Below, in pieces: positions 36,214 through 46,430 of a stretch of 64,000 nucleotides of DNA (positions are counted from its first letter, which is position 1; every line of letters starts with the position of its first letter). The position numbers were made by a program, and so were the translations under genes. Source of the stretch: Paguma larvata (lineage: Eukaryota; Chordata; Mammalia; Carnivora; Viverridae); the NCBI GenBank assembly GCA_030068075.1, contig CM057841.1, positions 37,551,030 through 37,615,029 on the forward strand, written 5' to 3'. The notes beneath the pieces are model-generated. The model saw nothing but the letters and a program-made list of their open reading frames with translations. It was not told where the DNA came from and did not search any database.

Positions 36214-36991
36214 TTCTTATTAAACTTCAGTCATCCATTTTCCTTTCTACTTGATATCATACTCTGTCTCCATGTTTAGTCTCTGAACCACACAGTCTTG
36301 TAGAGCAGTGCTTAATCTCATAAGAGGTAAAGCTTTTGAAAACCAAGAACAGAAGACTAGAAGAGTTTCCTGCCTTCCTTCCTGCCCCATTCCTCTGCCC
36401 CAAAGCAATAAATATAGAGCTGTTCTTCTGCTCAGATTGTGGAAGAGGAAAGCATGAAATAAGAAATATTTTATGTATTTTCCCTTAATATCCCAAAACT
36501 ATTTTCCTTACATATGTAGATGAAGAATATTTGGCTTAAAGGAGGTTAATTGTTCATGTCACAGAATCAATAAGTGACAGAATGTGGACTATGACCAAGT
36601 TATGATTCCAAAATCTCTATTTTTAACTTCTATGGATAACTTTTTGCTTTTGATTATCTCCTTTTACTAGGAAACAGGATCATTTGAATGTACTTTGTGT
36701 TCTAGATACCAAAATTTCATGTTTCATCTGAAAGTTAAAGAGGTAGTGGTATGTGGCTTATGAACTCATTGGCCAACCTATAAATATATAATTATAATCC
36801 TGTCTATAAATATATGTTATAATCTCATAAAATTTTTAGAATCCTTAAACATGATTACGAGTGAAAATATTTATCAGACATATAAACTTTGATAAATTTT
36901 ATATAACCATTATTCTCTTCTACACATAGAAAGATTTTTCTTAACAGGCTGTCTGAGATTTTCATCATCCATCCATTACATATAGACTTAA
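36214..36991. other. AT-rich non-coding DNA
   Basis: No gene. A weak antisense MIR-like phrase lies at about 36530-36620. Confidence 0.4.
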
Positions 36992-37004
36992 GAAAAACAA
37001 GGAG

Positions 37005-37216
37005 GGGGGCACCTGGGTGGCTCAGTTAGTTAAGTGGCCAACTTCAGCTCCGATCATGATCTCGCGGTCTGCGAGTTCGAGCCCCGCGTCGGACTTTGTG
37101 CTGTTGGCTCAGAGCCTGGAGCCTGCTTCAAATTCTGTGTCTCCCTCTCTCTCTGCCCCTCCCCCACTCATGCTCTGTCTGTCTCTCAAGAATGAATAAA
37201 TGTTTAAAAAAAGAGA
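37005..37216 (+). mobile_element. Carnivore SINE, well preserved
   Basis: 'ggggcacctgggtggctcag', 'gcgagttcgagccccgcgtc' with CpGs intact, CT-rich middle, and 'ctcaagaatgaataaatg' tail. Imperfect flanking 'gaaaa(a)caagg' text. The open frames 37017-37305 translate the element and are not genes. Confidence 0.95.
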
Positions 37217-37808
37217 AAAGGAAAACAAGGGGGAGAAAGTGGGGAAGAGAAACAAGAAGTAATATTTTGGATATTTCAATTATGAATAGCATGTCTATAA
37301 CATAAACATATTAAGTATAGATATGCCAGAAGTTTGACTGGAAAGAGAAGTTGCCCATTAGAAAGCAACTATGTAACCACAAAGAACAAGTCAGGGCACT
37401 AAAAAGGGAAGGAAATAAAAGATGGTTACAAGTAAGGAAATGCATCATTTGGAACAGGAATTTCCTTTTTCTTTGGGAAAAAGCTCTGAGTAATGACTAG
37501 AGGCTGTGACATAAGTAATATACTTACCAGTAGGTTCTGGAAATTTGAGAAGACACTTCAGGTAAGATTGATGAGCCACAGAGTATGCCTCACCCTTTCA
37601 GTGGTTGACATTTGGGGAGATGTGGCTACAAGTTAGCATTTGACTGCCAGAGACAGTTATTATTTTTAAATTAGCAACTACCTTCATTTCACTATATTCT
37701 ATATTCTTTAATACATTTATTTTCAGTATATCTCCCCTTCATTCCCAACATTTGCAACACAGTCAGCTTCTCTGTACGATGGAAAATAATGAAGGAATGC
37801 CACTATCT
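37217..37808. other. Unique non-coding DNA
   Basis: No gene and no nameable repeat. Confidence 0.45.
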
Positions 37809-37824
37809 GAGAAGTTATGTTCTT

Positions 37825-38046
37825 TTTTTTTTTAATTTTTTAATGTTTATTTATTTTTGAAGAAGAAAGAGAGACAGAGCTTGAGCTGCAGAGGGACACA
37901 GAGAGAGGGAGACACAGAATCTGAAGTGGGCTCTGGGTTCTGAGCTGTTGGCACAGGGCCTGACACAAGGCTCAAACTCACAAGCTGTGAGATCATAACC
38001 TGAGCCGAAGTCGGACGCTTAACCTACTGAGCCACCCAGACACCCC
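37825..38046 (-). mobile_element. Carnivore SINE, antisense, with 16-base duplication
   Basis: 'aatgtttatttatttttgaa' inverted tail, GA-rich middle, and 'gagccacccagacaccc' inverted head. Flanks GAGAAGTTATGTTCTT (37809-37824) and GAGAAGTTCTGTTCTT (38047-38062) differ at one base. Confidence 0.95.
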
Positions 38047-38062
38047 GAGAAGTTCTGTTCTT

Positions 38063-39340
38063 ACTTTACCGAATTCCTGGTCCACAGTTTTCCATTATCA
38101 TTTCTTTATTCCTTCCATCCTTGGATCTGCCCAAAAATTTTTTTATGGCTTCTTCTTCCTTGGGCTCCCTTCTATAATTCACAAGTTTCCCACTTGACTT
38201 GATTCCTCACATCCCATAATTTTAGCATTTTCTGGAGCAAACAGAAGCAGACCATCTCTTTGGTAGAGCCCTTGGCAACCTGGCTGGTCCACCATGCCAT
38301 GCTCAAGAAGAGAGTGATTCAACACCTGAAAATGGATATCTGTCTTTAATTTTTGTTTTTAATCTCCCAGGCATGCTGTTAGAGAAGAATTTTCCCACCT
38401 ATCAAAATTCCAGAATGTGAAGTAGTCATGTGTGACATCTATACATAGTAGACGCTTGGCCAAACAAGTTAGGTGCATTATCTCATTTTATGTTCAAATG
38501 AACATATGGGATACCACAGTTGATCAGCTTTTCAGTTGAACAACTTGTTCATAATAACATAGGCAAAATGCAGCCAAGTCTTGATTTAGCTTCACATTTC
38601 TATTTTGTTAAGACCCTGTAGTTCAAGATTAGCTAGTCATTCATATTTAAGGATCCTAAGGAAATGAGATACAAAACATATTCTTGTGAGGGTAAAATAG
38701 AAAAAAAAAATAGAGTACACTCTGGATTGTTGGAAGAAATGATACTATAAGCAAACTAACTATGTCATTCTTTAAACACGAGGGACACATTTCAGATGTT
38801 GTTTGCAATATGCTTTCTCCTCATTACACCCTTTTAGACCTGGACCAAGCATCACTTTTCTCAATAAACTTTTCTTCTAATATTCTGCCTTCTGAAATCT
38901 ATCTCAGTTTTCTACCATATATTATCCAGTGAACATTTAGCCATATTTGGTACCAGTTTTGTACCATATATTATCCAGTGAACATTTAGCCCATGGGGTT
39001 CTGAATCACTGTTTCTCCTTTTAAGAGTACAATCTCTATGATTCAACTGTGACAAATAAGATTCCTAGAAAGAGACATTATCTATTATTGAACTCTAATG
39101 ACATCCACCTTGGAAACTCACAATATATGAGTGGGGTTGTTAAACCAGTAACCAAATTTAGGTAATAGTGTCAGTGAATGAAATCTTACCCATGTATTCC
39201 ATTACACTTAATTTTTAATGGCCACCTTCACCTAAAAATATTTCAAGTAAGGCTCAATTATTTTTAGTCCTGTGGAATAACATCTGTATCATTTATTATG
39301 CTGATAGATATATGTGAACCTAACAGATGAGGAAAGTAGA
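38063..39340. other. Unique DNA with a local tandem duplication
   Basis: No gene. A faint antisense MIR-like phrase occurs at 38470-38590. The 49-base-period duplication at 38905-38991 is listed separately. Confidence 0.4.
38905..38991. repeat. Two-copy tandem duplication, 49-base period
   Basis: The 38-base segments at 38905-38942 and 38954-38991 are identical but for one base (C or G at the eighth position). The last 30 bases match perfectly. The near identity suggests a recent slippage or templated duplication. Confidence 0.9.
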
Positions 39341-41535
39341 GAGGATTCTGGGAAGATGGCAAAGCAGGACGCTTCAGGAATCTGTCTCCCCACCTAGACC
39401 CCAAGTGAACTGACACAATCTTTCTAAAATAATCATTTCGGAATTCTGGATTTTGTTAAAAGTGTGAAACTTCCAGGAAAAGGCTGGCTTGTAAATTATG
39501 ATTAATTTTGGTCAATTTCAGCTCTCAGTAGAGTAGCAGCTACCCATTCTCCACAGGCTGCCACATGACAGGCAGGCAGCTGTGCACATTTCCTGGAGCA
39601 GCTTACACATAGCTTGTGAGAACGCGGAGACAAAAAATAACTTGTTCTCTAAATATTTGGGGTCTCTGTTCTATTTACCGATTGCTGCTTCTGATCACAG
39701 AGGTAAAGAGAGGCCGGTCGACGGTGTTGCACTTCCCTCCACTTTTGTAAACACACTTCCCTCCAACTGAAGTGACTTCCAGTGATTTAAGGGGCCACCG
39801 TCCTCCCCCTGCCTCGATTCATTCCTTTTTCCACTTTCAGAAACTATATGTTAAACACTAGGTCCTACAAATCAGTTGTATATACGGGAAATCTATCTGA
39901 AATCTATCTCAGATTTCAGGAATCTGGACTCAGGAAACTCAGGAAAGTGACTGTACATGTTCATGGAAAGGGTCTGAAAATAACTAAGGAAACTTTAAAC
40001 TTATACATCAGGCTGACCCTCAGCACAAAGACATCGTACAAACATCAAAAAAACAAAAACAATACCTGAAAACAATAAAATCCAAGAAACCCTAGGAAGA
40101 AATAGAATATGATTTCTAGATTTACCACACATTTTACTCAGTTGTTCAGTGTTCAACAAAAAAACACCAAGACTATGGCTCATTCAAGAAAAATAAATCA
40201 ACAGAAAATATCCCTGAAAGAAGACCTAATGTCTTAATACTAGACAAAGACTTTAAAGCAAATGTCTTAAAGCCACTTAAAAAACCAAAAGATGTGAAGG
40301 AAATAATGTGTGAACAAAATAGAAATATCAACAAAATGATAGAAAACTTAAAAAAAGAAAAGAAATCCTACAGCTGAAAAGTACAGTAATTGCCATAAAA
40401 AATTCACCAGAGGGATTCAGAATCAGATTTGATCAGGCAGAAGAAAAAATTACTAATGTCGATGATAGCATAATTGTAATTATCGAGTCTGAGGAACAGA
40501 AAGAAAAAGATTAAGAGAAATAAACAAACCTTGAGAGATCTCTGGACCCATCAAGAAGATCAACAACATATATCTTGTGAGAGTCTCAGAAGGAGAAGAG
40601 ACAGATAAAGGGACAGAGAAAATAATTGAAAATATAACGGCTGAAAATTTGCCAAATTTGATGAGAGACGTGAATAAAAACAATCCACGCAGCTCAATGA
40701 ACTCCAGAGTGAACTCAAAGAGGCTTGCAACAAGATACATTATAATCCTAATTTTCAAGAGACAAAGACAAAGAAAAAAAGTCTCGAAAGTAGCAAGAAA
40801 GAAGCAAATTGTCACATACAAGGGATCCTCAATCAGAATACCCACAAAATTTCTATCAACAACTTTTGAAGTCAGAAAATAGAGAGCTGGTATAGTCAAA
40901 GTGCTAAAAGAAAAGCAAAATCAAAAACAAAAGCGTGCAAACAAACAAACAAAAAACCTTAACAACCAAGAACCCTATATCCAGCAAAACTGTCCTTCAA
41001 AAGTGAGGGAGAAATGAAGACATTTGCAGATAAGCAAAAGCTAAGAAAGTCCACAGCCCCACTACCTGCCTTCCAAGAAATGCACAAGGGAGTCCTAGAA
41101 AGTGAAGTAAAAGCACAATGGCCAGTAACTGGAAACTGTATGAAGAAATAAAGATCTTAGCAAAACTAAATACACAGGCAATTACCAAAGGTGGTGTTAA
41201 CTATAAAAATGGCTTGCAACTGCACTTTTTCTACTCTATGTGATTTCAGAAACTAATACATTTAAAGAAAATAAATTATTAATGTAAATTTAGTACTGCT
41301 GTAACTTTGGTTTGTAACTCGGGATCTTGTTCTCTACATAATTTAAGAGACTAATGCATTTCAAAGATTATTAGTTTAAATTGTTGAGCACAAGAACGTA
41401 TAACAATATAATTTTGTGGCCTCAACCCATAAGGGGTGGGAACAGAGCTATAAAGGAGCTCCTTTCTTGTTTCAGAAAGACTATCCTCCACTTCTGAGCT
41501 ATAGAATTACTGTGCTTAGTAAGTTGTTATAGAAA
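39341..41535 (+). mobile_element. HAL1 (half-LINE-1) element
   Basis: About 2.2 kb. It opens with the L1-type phrase 'gaggattctgggaagatggc', continues through a diverged 5' region and an ORF1-like block (from about 40160), then passes straight to a 3' UTR-like segment ('gaagaaataaagatcttagc', 'ggggtgggaacagagctata') with no reverse-transcriptase ORF2 in between. That is the defining layout of HAL1, an L1 relative carrying only ORF1. The 5' end and the last 100 bases are less certain. Large minus-strand frames at 40480-40899 and 40997-41188 are antisense shadows. Confidence 0.75.
40160..41128 (+). pseudogene. HAL1 ORF1 (L1 ORF1p-like RNA-binding protein), decayed
   Basis: In L1-type elements ORF1p is a coiled-coil RNA chaperone that packages the element's RNA. 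This copy is dead: the reading frame is broken by several stops and frameshifts. The longest open piece, 40577-40882 (101 codons), corresponds to the RRM/C-terminal domain region. It contains ENLPNLMRDVN, RYIIILIF and TYKGSSIR, in the order seen in L1 ORF1 proteins. It stops at a TAG (40880-40882) where the family normally reads on, consistent with a CAG-to-TAG change. Upstream text (about 40250-40500) is Lys/Glu-rich, as expected for the coiled coil. The normal terminator near 41118 has also changed. No promoter evidence supports expression. Confidence 0.7.
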
Positions 41536-43550
41536 TTGTAAAGGTTCAGTCCCATGATTTCTGACATGTGTTGCATGAACAAGCATGCCTCTTATTGACT
41601 GTACTCTGTCTTAAATGAGAATGTGGATTTGTGAGTTGTTAGCAAAAATATCCTAAGTTTTAACCCTCCCTGCAGTATTTCATACCTTTAACATTAATGT
41701 CTCTTTTTGTTTTCTTCTCTCTGAGAACATAAGCAGTCTCAGATTTCTAATCTAATAATGCCTAAATCTCTTCCAGTGGGTCTGAACTCAAGTGTCCAAC
41801 TTTGGGTAATGTGCCAATCCTTGTGGTGTGGGAAAGATGTAAATTGCACCCTCATGGTATTTTTGATATATTTCTCCTCACCGCAGGAAATAATTTTATA
41901 TATTCAATATTTATTTGCAAATATTTAAGTAAAATTGCAAAATTTTACTTAAAGTAGATGAGAGTCATTTCCAAATGAAATATGAATCTAGTGGATGTTC
42001 CAGCCATTTTTACAGGAAGCATGTTACTAAAAACAAACAAACAAACAAAAAATCATTTTTTTTCTGGCTCTGCCTGCTTTGTATCACACATGGTGCTGCT
42101 TTACCCTCTAGCTCACCTATCACATTCCCATTCAGAAAGCAAACTGCACCAGTGACTTCACTTGGAAGTAGCACCAGATGTTTCAGTCGCTCCTGGGAAA
42201 GAACAAATTAACATTTTAAGTACTAGGTAGTAGAAATGTTCAAATATCATCTGTAGTGTCTGATTTGTAGCAAGACTGTTTAATGGATACCCTGTATTTA
42301 TGATGACCTGCAAAACTATAAAGCCTAAGAGGGAAACACACTGACAACATTTAGCAAGCTGAGAAGAATTTTGTCAGCCTGAGGACACCATTGAAGTGAA
42401 CAGTTTGATGGTGTTTTTCTAAGTCTTGCATATCATATTGGTTGTAACTCCCAGAAAACAGCCACACATAATTTGGTGATTATCTCTTTCAGTTTACTAG
42501 AATGTGTCAATATCCAAGACTGGCTAACCCTCATCTTGCTGAGAAGTATCTTGACTTTTTAGTGAATTGAGTATTCAACTCTGTTTAATGAAATTCTGTT
42601 GAGTTCCAATTTATCTCAAGCTTTATGAATGGCCTGTTAAGCACAATAGCCAAGAATCCAAAGTCCATTACAAGAATATCTAATGAAAATGTACAGAAAT
42701 TTACAGCAGGTTCAATTAATTTTATGTTGATTCTACAGAGTATCAGCACCTTTAAAAATTGTGGATAACAAACTAGTTTCTTTTTCTTCAAGCCATTTTA
42801 GTACCACTTGTATGTGATCGCCATGTCCATTTTGTTAAAATTCAAATTCATTGTACATTTTCTTATCTAGCCACTGAACTAAGGACATTAAGTCAATATC
42901 TTACATTATTATAATTTCCTTTATGAAAGTCAAACAATCCCAGGAAAGAGGCAAAGGGAACCATGGTGGACATGCTGTGATGGTGTCTGCCCTGTGGTGG
43001 TCAGAACAGAAAGTTTCCCTATGTGAAATGCATTGTGTGTCTTAAGGAAATCACCACATTAGTGGCTGTATATGTGTGTGTATTGATAGTATAGACGTGA
43101 CACTGAAGGCTCCCTGATCCATCTCCTTCGTGTACCAACAGCCAAATCCAACCTTCATGTTCTACCTTAAAGTCCAAGTTGAGTAAATAGATTCTTTCCT
43201 TGTTCTGTGTATACTGGTTTCAGTAACTAGGTCTCTGCTGTAAGAACCAGTGTGGAACTTCATTCCTTCCATGGCATCCCACAGCTAGTAAATACTCAAG
43301 CTAGAATATACTCTTCTAGCTCCAAATCTAGGTAGCTTCCTATTGGATCATACCACTTTTGGATTTAGAGAAATATAATTTTATTACCTACTTATAAATA
43401 TTGAATATTTGCCTTGAGGTATAGCTCTACTGTATACATGTGTGTAAAACTGAAAAGAAAAAAAAAAAAAACATAATATCAAGACAATCTTTTCCGAACT
43501 GCTAACTGAAAAAAAAAAAATCCCTCATTTGTACAATTGGTTGTTACATT
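41536..43550. other. Unique AT-rich non-coding DNA
   Basis: No gene. A-rich tracts occur at 43451-43471 and 43508-43520. Open frames 41975-42211 and 42585-42791 are not recognisable. Confidence 0.45.
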
Positions 43551-43564
43551 AAAAGTAAAGGAGG

Positions 43565-43793
43565 GGGGCGCATGGGTGGCTCAGTCGGTTGAGCGTCCGA
43601 CTCCGGCTCAGGTCATGATCTCGCGGTCTGTGGGTTCGAGCCCCGCGTCGCGCTCTGTGCTGACAGCCCGGAGCCTGGAGCCTGCTTCGGATTCTGTGTC
43701 TCCCTCTCTCTCTGCCCCTGCCCCACTCATGCTCTGTCTCTCTCTGTCTCAAAAATAAATAAACATTAAAAAAAAAATTAAATAAATAAAAAA
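43565..43793 (+). mobile_element. Youngest-looking carnivore SINE, Pol III boxes intact
   Basis: Near-consensus tRNA-derived SINE. The A box TGGCTCAGTCGG lies at 43577-43588 and a perfect B box GGTTCGAGCC at 43633-43642. It has about ten intact CpGs, a CT-rich middle, and an AAAAATAAATAAAC tail followed by an A-rich run. Perfect duplication AAAAGTAAAGGAGG at 43551-43564 and 43794-43807. Intact CpGs, identical flanks and a long tail mark a recent insertion. Open frames 43537-43818 on both strands are by-products of the element. Confidence 0.97.
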
Positions 43794-43807
43794 AAAAGTA
43801 AAGGAGG

Positions 43808-44570
43808 AAAGGTGTCATTGAAAGACAACGCCAGAAATTGCAAGCTGTTGATTTATGTTTCTCTTTTTTTTGTGACCCTTTGATCTATGATTTTATTGGT
43901 TGCCCTGCTTTAAATTAAGCTGGAGGTACAGCAAGCAAAGAGAATGATTGAAAATAAGCATTCGCCCTCATAAATTTGAAATGAAGAGTAGAGCCCACTT
44001 GCTATCCTGGGCCAATTGTAGGAATGCTAATTCCAGTAATGTTTTCAAATTGGCAGCTCTTATTGGCATCATATCAAGACAAACTTTTTTTTTAAATAAG
44101 GAAAAATTTAAGTACTATATAAAAATATATGTAGTTAGACTAAAATAACTTTATTAGGTCAAATGTAATTCCGCATTTGTTCAGACAAGTGTCAGAACCT
44201 AAATAATTAAAAAGTACTGATGATACAGAAAATCCTTTTATTCAAAAATCTTAATATTCTCTACTACCTATTATTTTATCAGAATTATGCAGGGTTACAA
44301 AAAATGTTTTTTAGAAAGTTAGTTTAAGGTTCATCTCTTCTATGTGTTTTCTTGACTCCATTTATGTGCAGTACATATATTAGGTACTTGTAAATCTAGA
44401 TATGAACAAAGTAGATGTTTAAAAATACTTGCCAACACAGTTTCTTTCTTTTTAGAGTTTAAGTGAGTCATACACAAGTAGCTCTAGTAAAAATGCAATA
44501 GATGGATATTTATGAAAAAATACAAACAGAACACTATAGAAATGCACGGAATGAATAATTCTTCTTAGAT
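43808..44570. other. Unique DNA with candidate conserved block
   Basis: No gene or repeat. Segment 43810-44090 looks like conserved non-coding DNA (finding). The rest is AT-rich. Confidence 0.4.
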
Positions 44571-44582
44571 AAAAGTATTTGA

Positions 44583-44804
44583 GAGGCACCTGGGTGTCTC
44601 CAGTTGGTTAAGCATCTGACTTTGTCTCAAGTCATGATCTTGCAGTTCATGAGTTTGAGCCCCACATTGGGCTCTCTGCTGTCGGCGTGCAGCCTACTTT
44701 GGAACCTCTGTCTCCCTCTCACTGCCCCTCCTTTGCTCACTTGCATGTGCACGTGCTCTTTCTCTTTCTCTCTCTCAAAAATAAACATTAAATTTTTTTT
44801 ACAT
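44583..44804 (+). mobile_element. Carnivore SINE
   Basis: 'gaggcacctgggtgtctcca', 'catgagtttgagccccacat', CT-rich middle with 'gcatgtgcacgtgc', tail 'ctctcaaaaataaacatt'. Flanks 'aaaagtattt' (44571-44580) and 'gaaagtattt' (44805-44814). Confidence 0.95.
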
Positions 44805-44814
44805 GAAAGTATTT

Positions 44815-45571
44815 AAAGTACGTTAGAGAGGGGTTGATATTAGGCAGATAGGTATGTATTTTAAGTGTGGAAACATAAAAATAAGCCATAATTAAATAAG
44901 GACCAAGAAAAGTGAAAAACACTTTGAGGAAGTGGAGTATAGCAACTGGGCAAGACTCAAAGAGAGTCAGGGTTAAGCCCGTAGATGGATCATGAGAGGT
45001 TTTGAATACCAGGCACATTAGGCCATAATTGTGTTAGAAATAAAATAGATACCGAGCAGTTGCTAAAGAAGGAATGATACGATTTACCTGTGCTCCTGGT
45101 AGGAACACTCTGGGTAGAATCTCATTAAGGGAATGTGAGACAGAAACCTGTTAGGAAACCCATGCTCCCACCCCAGTGCCAGACAATGGAAGCCCACACC
45201 AACACAACAGCAATGGAAAGAGACAACTTCCAAAGACATTATAGGAGTGTAATTGACAGGATACTGAAACTGATGCACTATCCTATCCTGTGAGAAAAAA
45301 AAAAATGAAGATGGTTCTTAGATTTTGAACTCGTATGGAAGGGTAATAGTACAGTTAACAGGAAAATAGCTACATAATAGTTTTCAGTAGATAGATCAGC
45401 TGCAATAGTAGGCGGTGGCCTTCTGAACCACTCTGGTGAAGATAGTATGGTCTAAGCTAAACTCTCTGGAAAAATAGTATCACAACAGATTCATTTTGAC
45501 TGACTGCCATATGCACAGGATGAGAAAACATTTGCATAGATGTCAGATAGTTTTCATACTTTTTGTCTTAT
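44815..45571. other. Unique non-coding DNA
   Basis: No gene. Open frames 44788-45018 and 45084-45278 (minus) are not recognisable. Confidence 0.4.
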
Positions 45572-45637
45572 AGAAGAAAGAGAGAAAGAGAGAGAGAGAG
45601 GGAGGGAGGGAAGGGAAGAAGGAAGGAAAAGGAAGAA
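45572..45637. repeat. 66-base uninterrupted purine run
   Basis: Only A and G for 66 bases: an (AG)n core followed by GGGA and GGAA units. Homopurine mirror-like tracts can adopt triplex (H-DNA) structure and vary in length. Confidence 0.9.
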
Positions 45638-45960
45638 TGCAGTTCACCCATTTATTGGACTTATTTTTAGATGTTGAATATTTTAAAGATTATTTCCAAG
45701 AGATTTTTTTTCTGATTAAGTTGTTATTATATCAGAATAGAGTATAGGAACAAAGATATTAAGATCATATATACTCAAACCCAAAAAGTTTGATAATTAT
45801 GGTGGAGCACAGGGTGAAAGGATCGTTCAGATAGAAAACAATGCCTGTTGTTTGGGTAAAACAAGTCTATATTTGTGAATCCAGAGTTTCCCATATTGAC
45901 TTTGCTTTATGAATCACATTTGCATTTTGGGGACAACAGGCAGGTCTAGGCATACGGTTT

Positions 45961-46159
45961 AATTTTCTTTATTTTATTTTAGAGAGGGAGAGAGAGCATG
46001 AGTAGGGGAGAAGGGCAGAGGGAGAGAAAGAGAGACCCTCAAGCAGGCCCCACACTTAGTGCAGAATCCAATGGGGGCTTGATCCCAAGATCCTAGGATC
46101 ATGACCTGATCCAAAATCAAGAGGTGGAAGCCCAACGGACTGAGCCACCCAGGCGCACC
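45961..46159 (-). mobile_element. Carnivore SINE, antisense, older type
   Basis: 'attttattttagagagggag', then 'aggatcatgacctgatccaa' and 'gagccacccaggcgcacct'. Tail lacks the AATAAA word and no duplication is visible, so it is an older copy. Open frame 45974-46213 is this element. Confidence 0.9.
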
Positions 46160-46234
46160 TAAGCAGACAATGTAATAATACCTAATACTTATATGTAAAA
46201 GAATATGGGACATTTTCTGGCAAATGTATTCTTT

Positions 46235-46430
46235 ATTAACTCAGTGAACACCCACAATAGCTCAATGAGTTTGGTAGTGTTACCAAACCCTTCCTGCAAA
46301 TGAAAAAAACTGAGGCAGAAAGTTGTTAGTTTGTCCAAATCACATAACTAGGAAGTGAGAAAGCCTGAATTTGAATCAAAGTAGTCTGATTCCAGAGTCC
46401 ACATACTTAGCCACTCAAATATAACGTGGT
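46235..46430 (-). mobile_element. MIR SINE, antisense
   Basis: Complement of MIR in order: 'gcaaatgaaaaaaactgagg', 'aaatcacataactaggaagt', 'attccagagtccacatactt', 'agccactc'. Fairly well preserved for its age. Confidence 0.7.

Noticed and set aside
40480..40899. 139-codon minus-strand open frame, the longest in the window
   Set aside because: It is antisense to the decayed HAL1 ORF1. The A-rich sense strand lacks stops when read in reverse, so the frame is a by-product.
43537..43818. Opposing frames at a tRNA-like sequence; possible tRNA gene
   Set aside because: The A and B boxes belong to a tRNA-derived SINE with duplication, CT region and A-rich tail. It cannot fold as a full tRNA with a normal acceptor stem as far as I can see.
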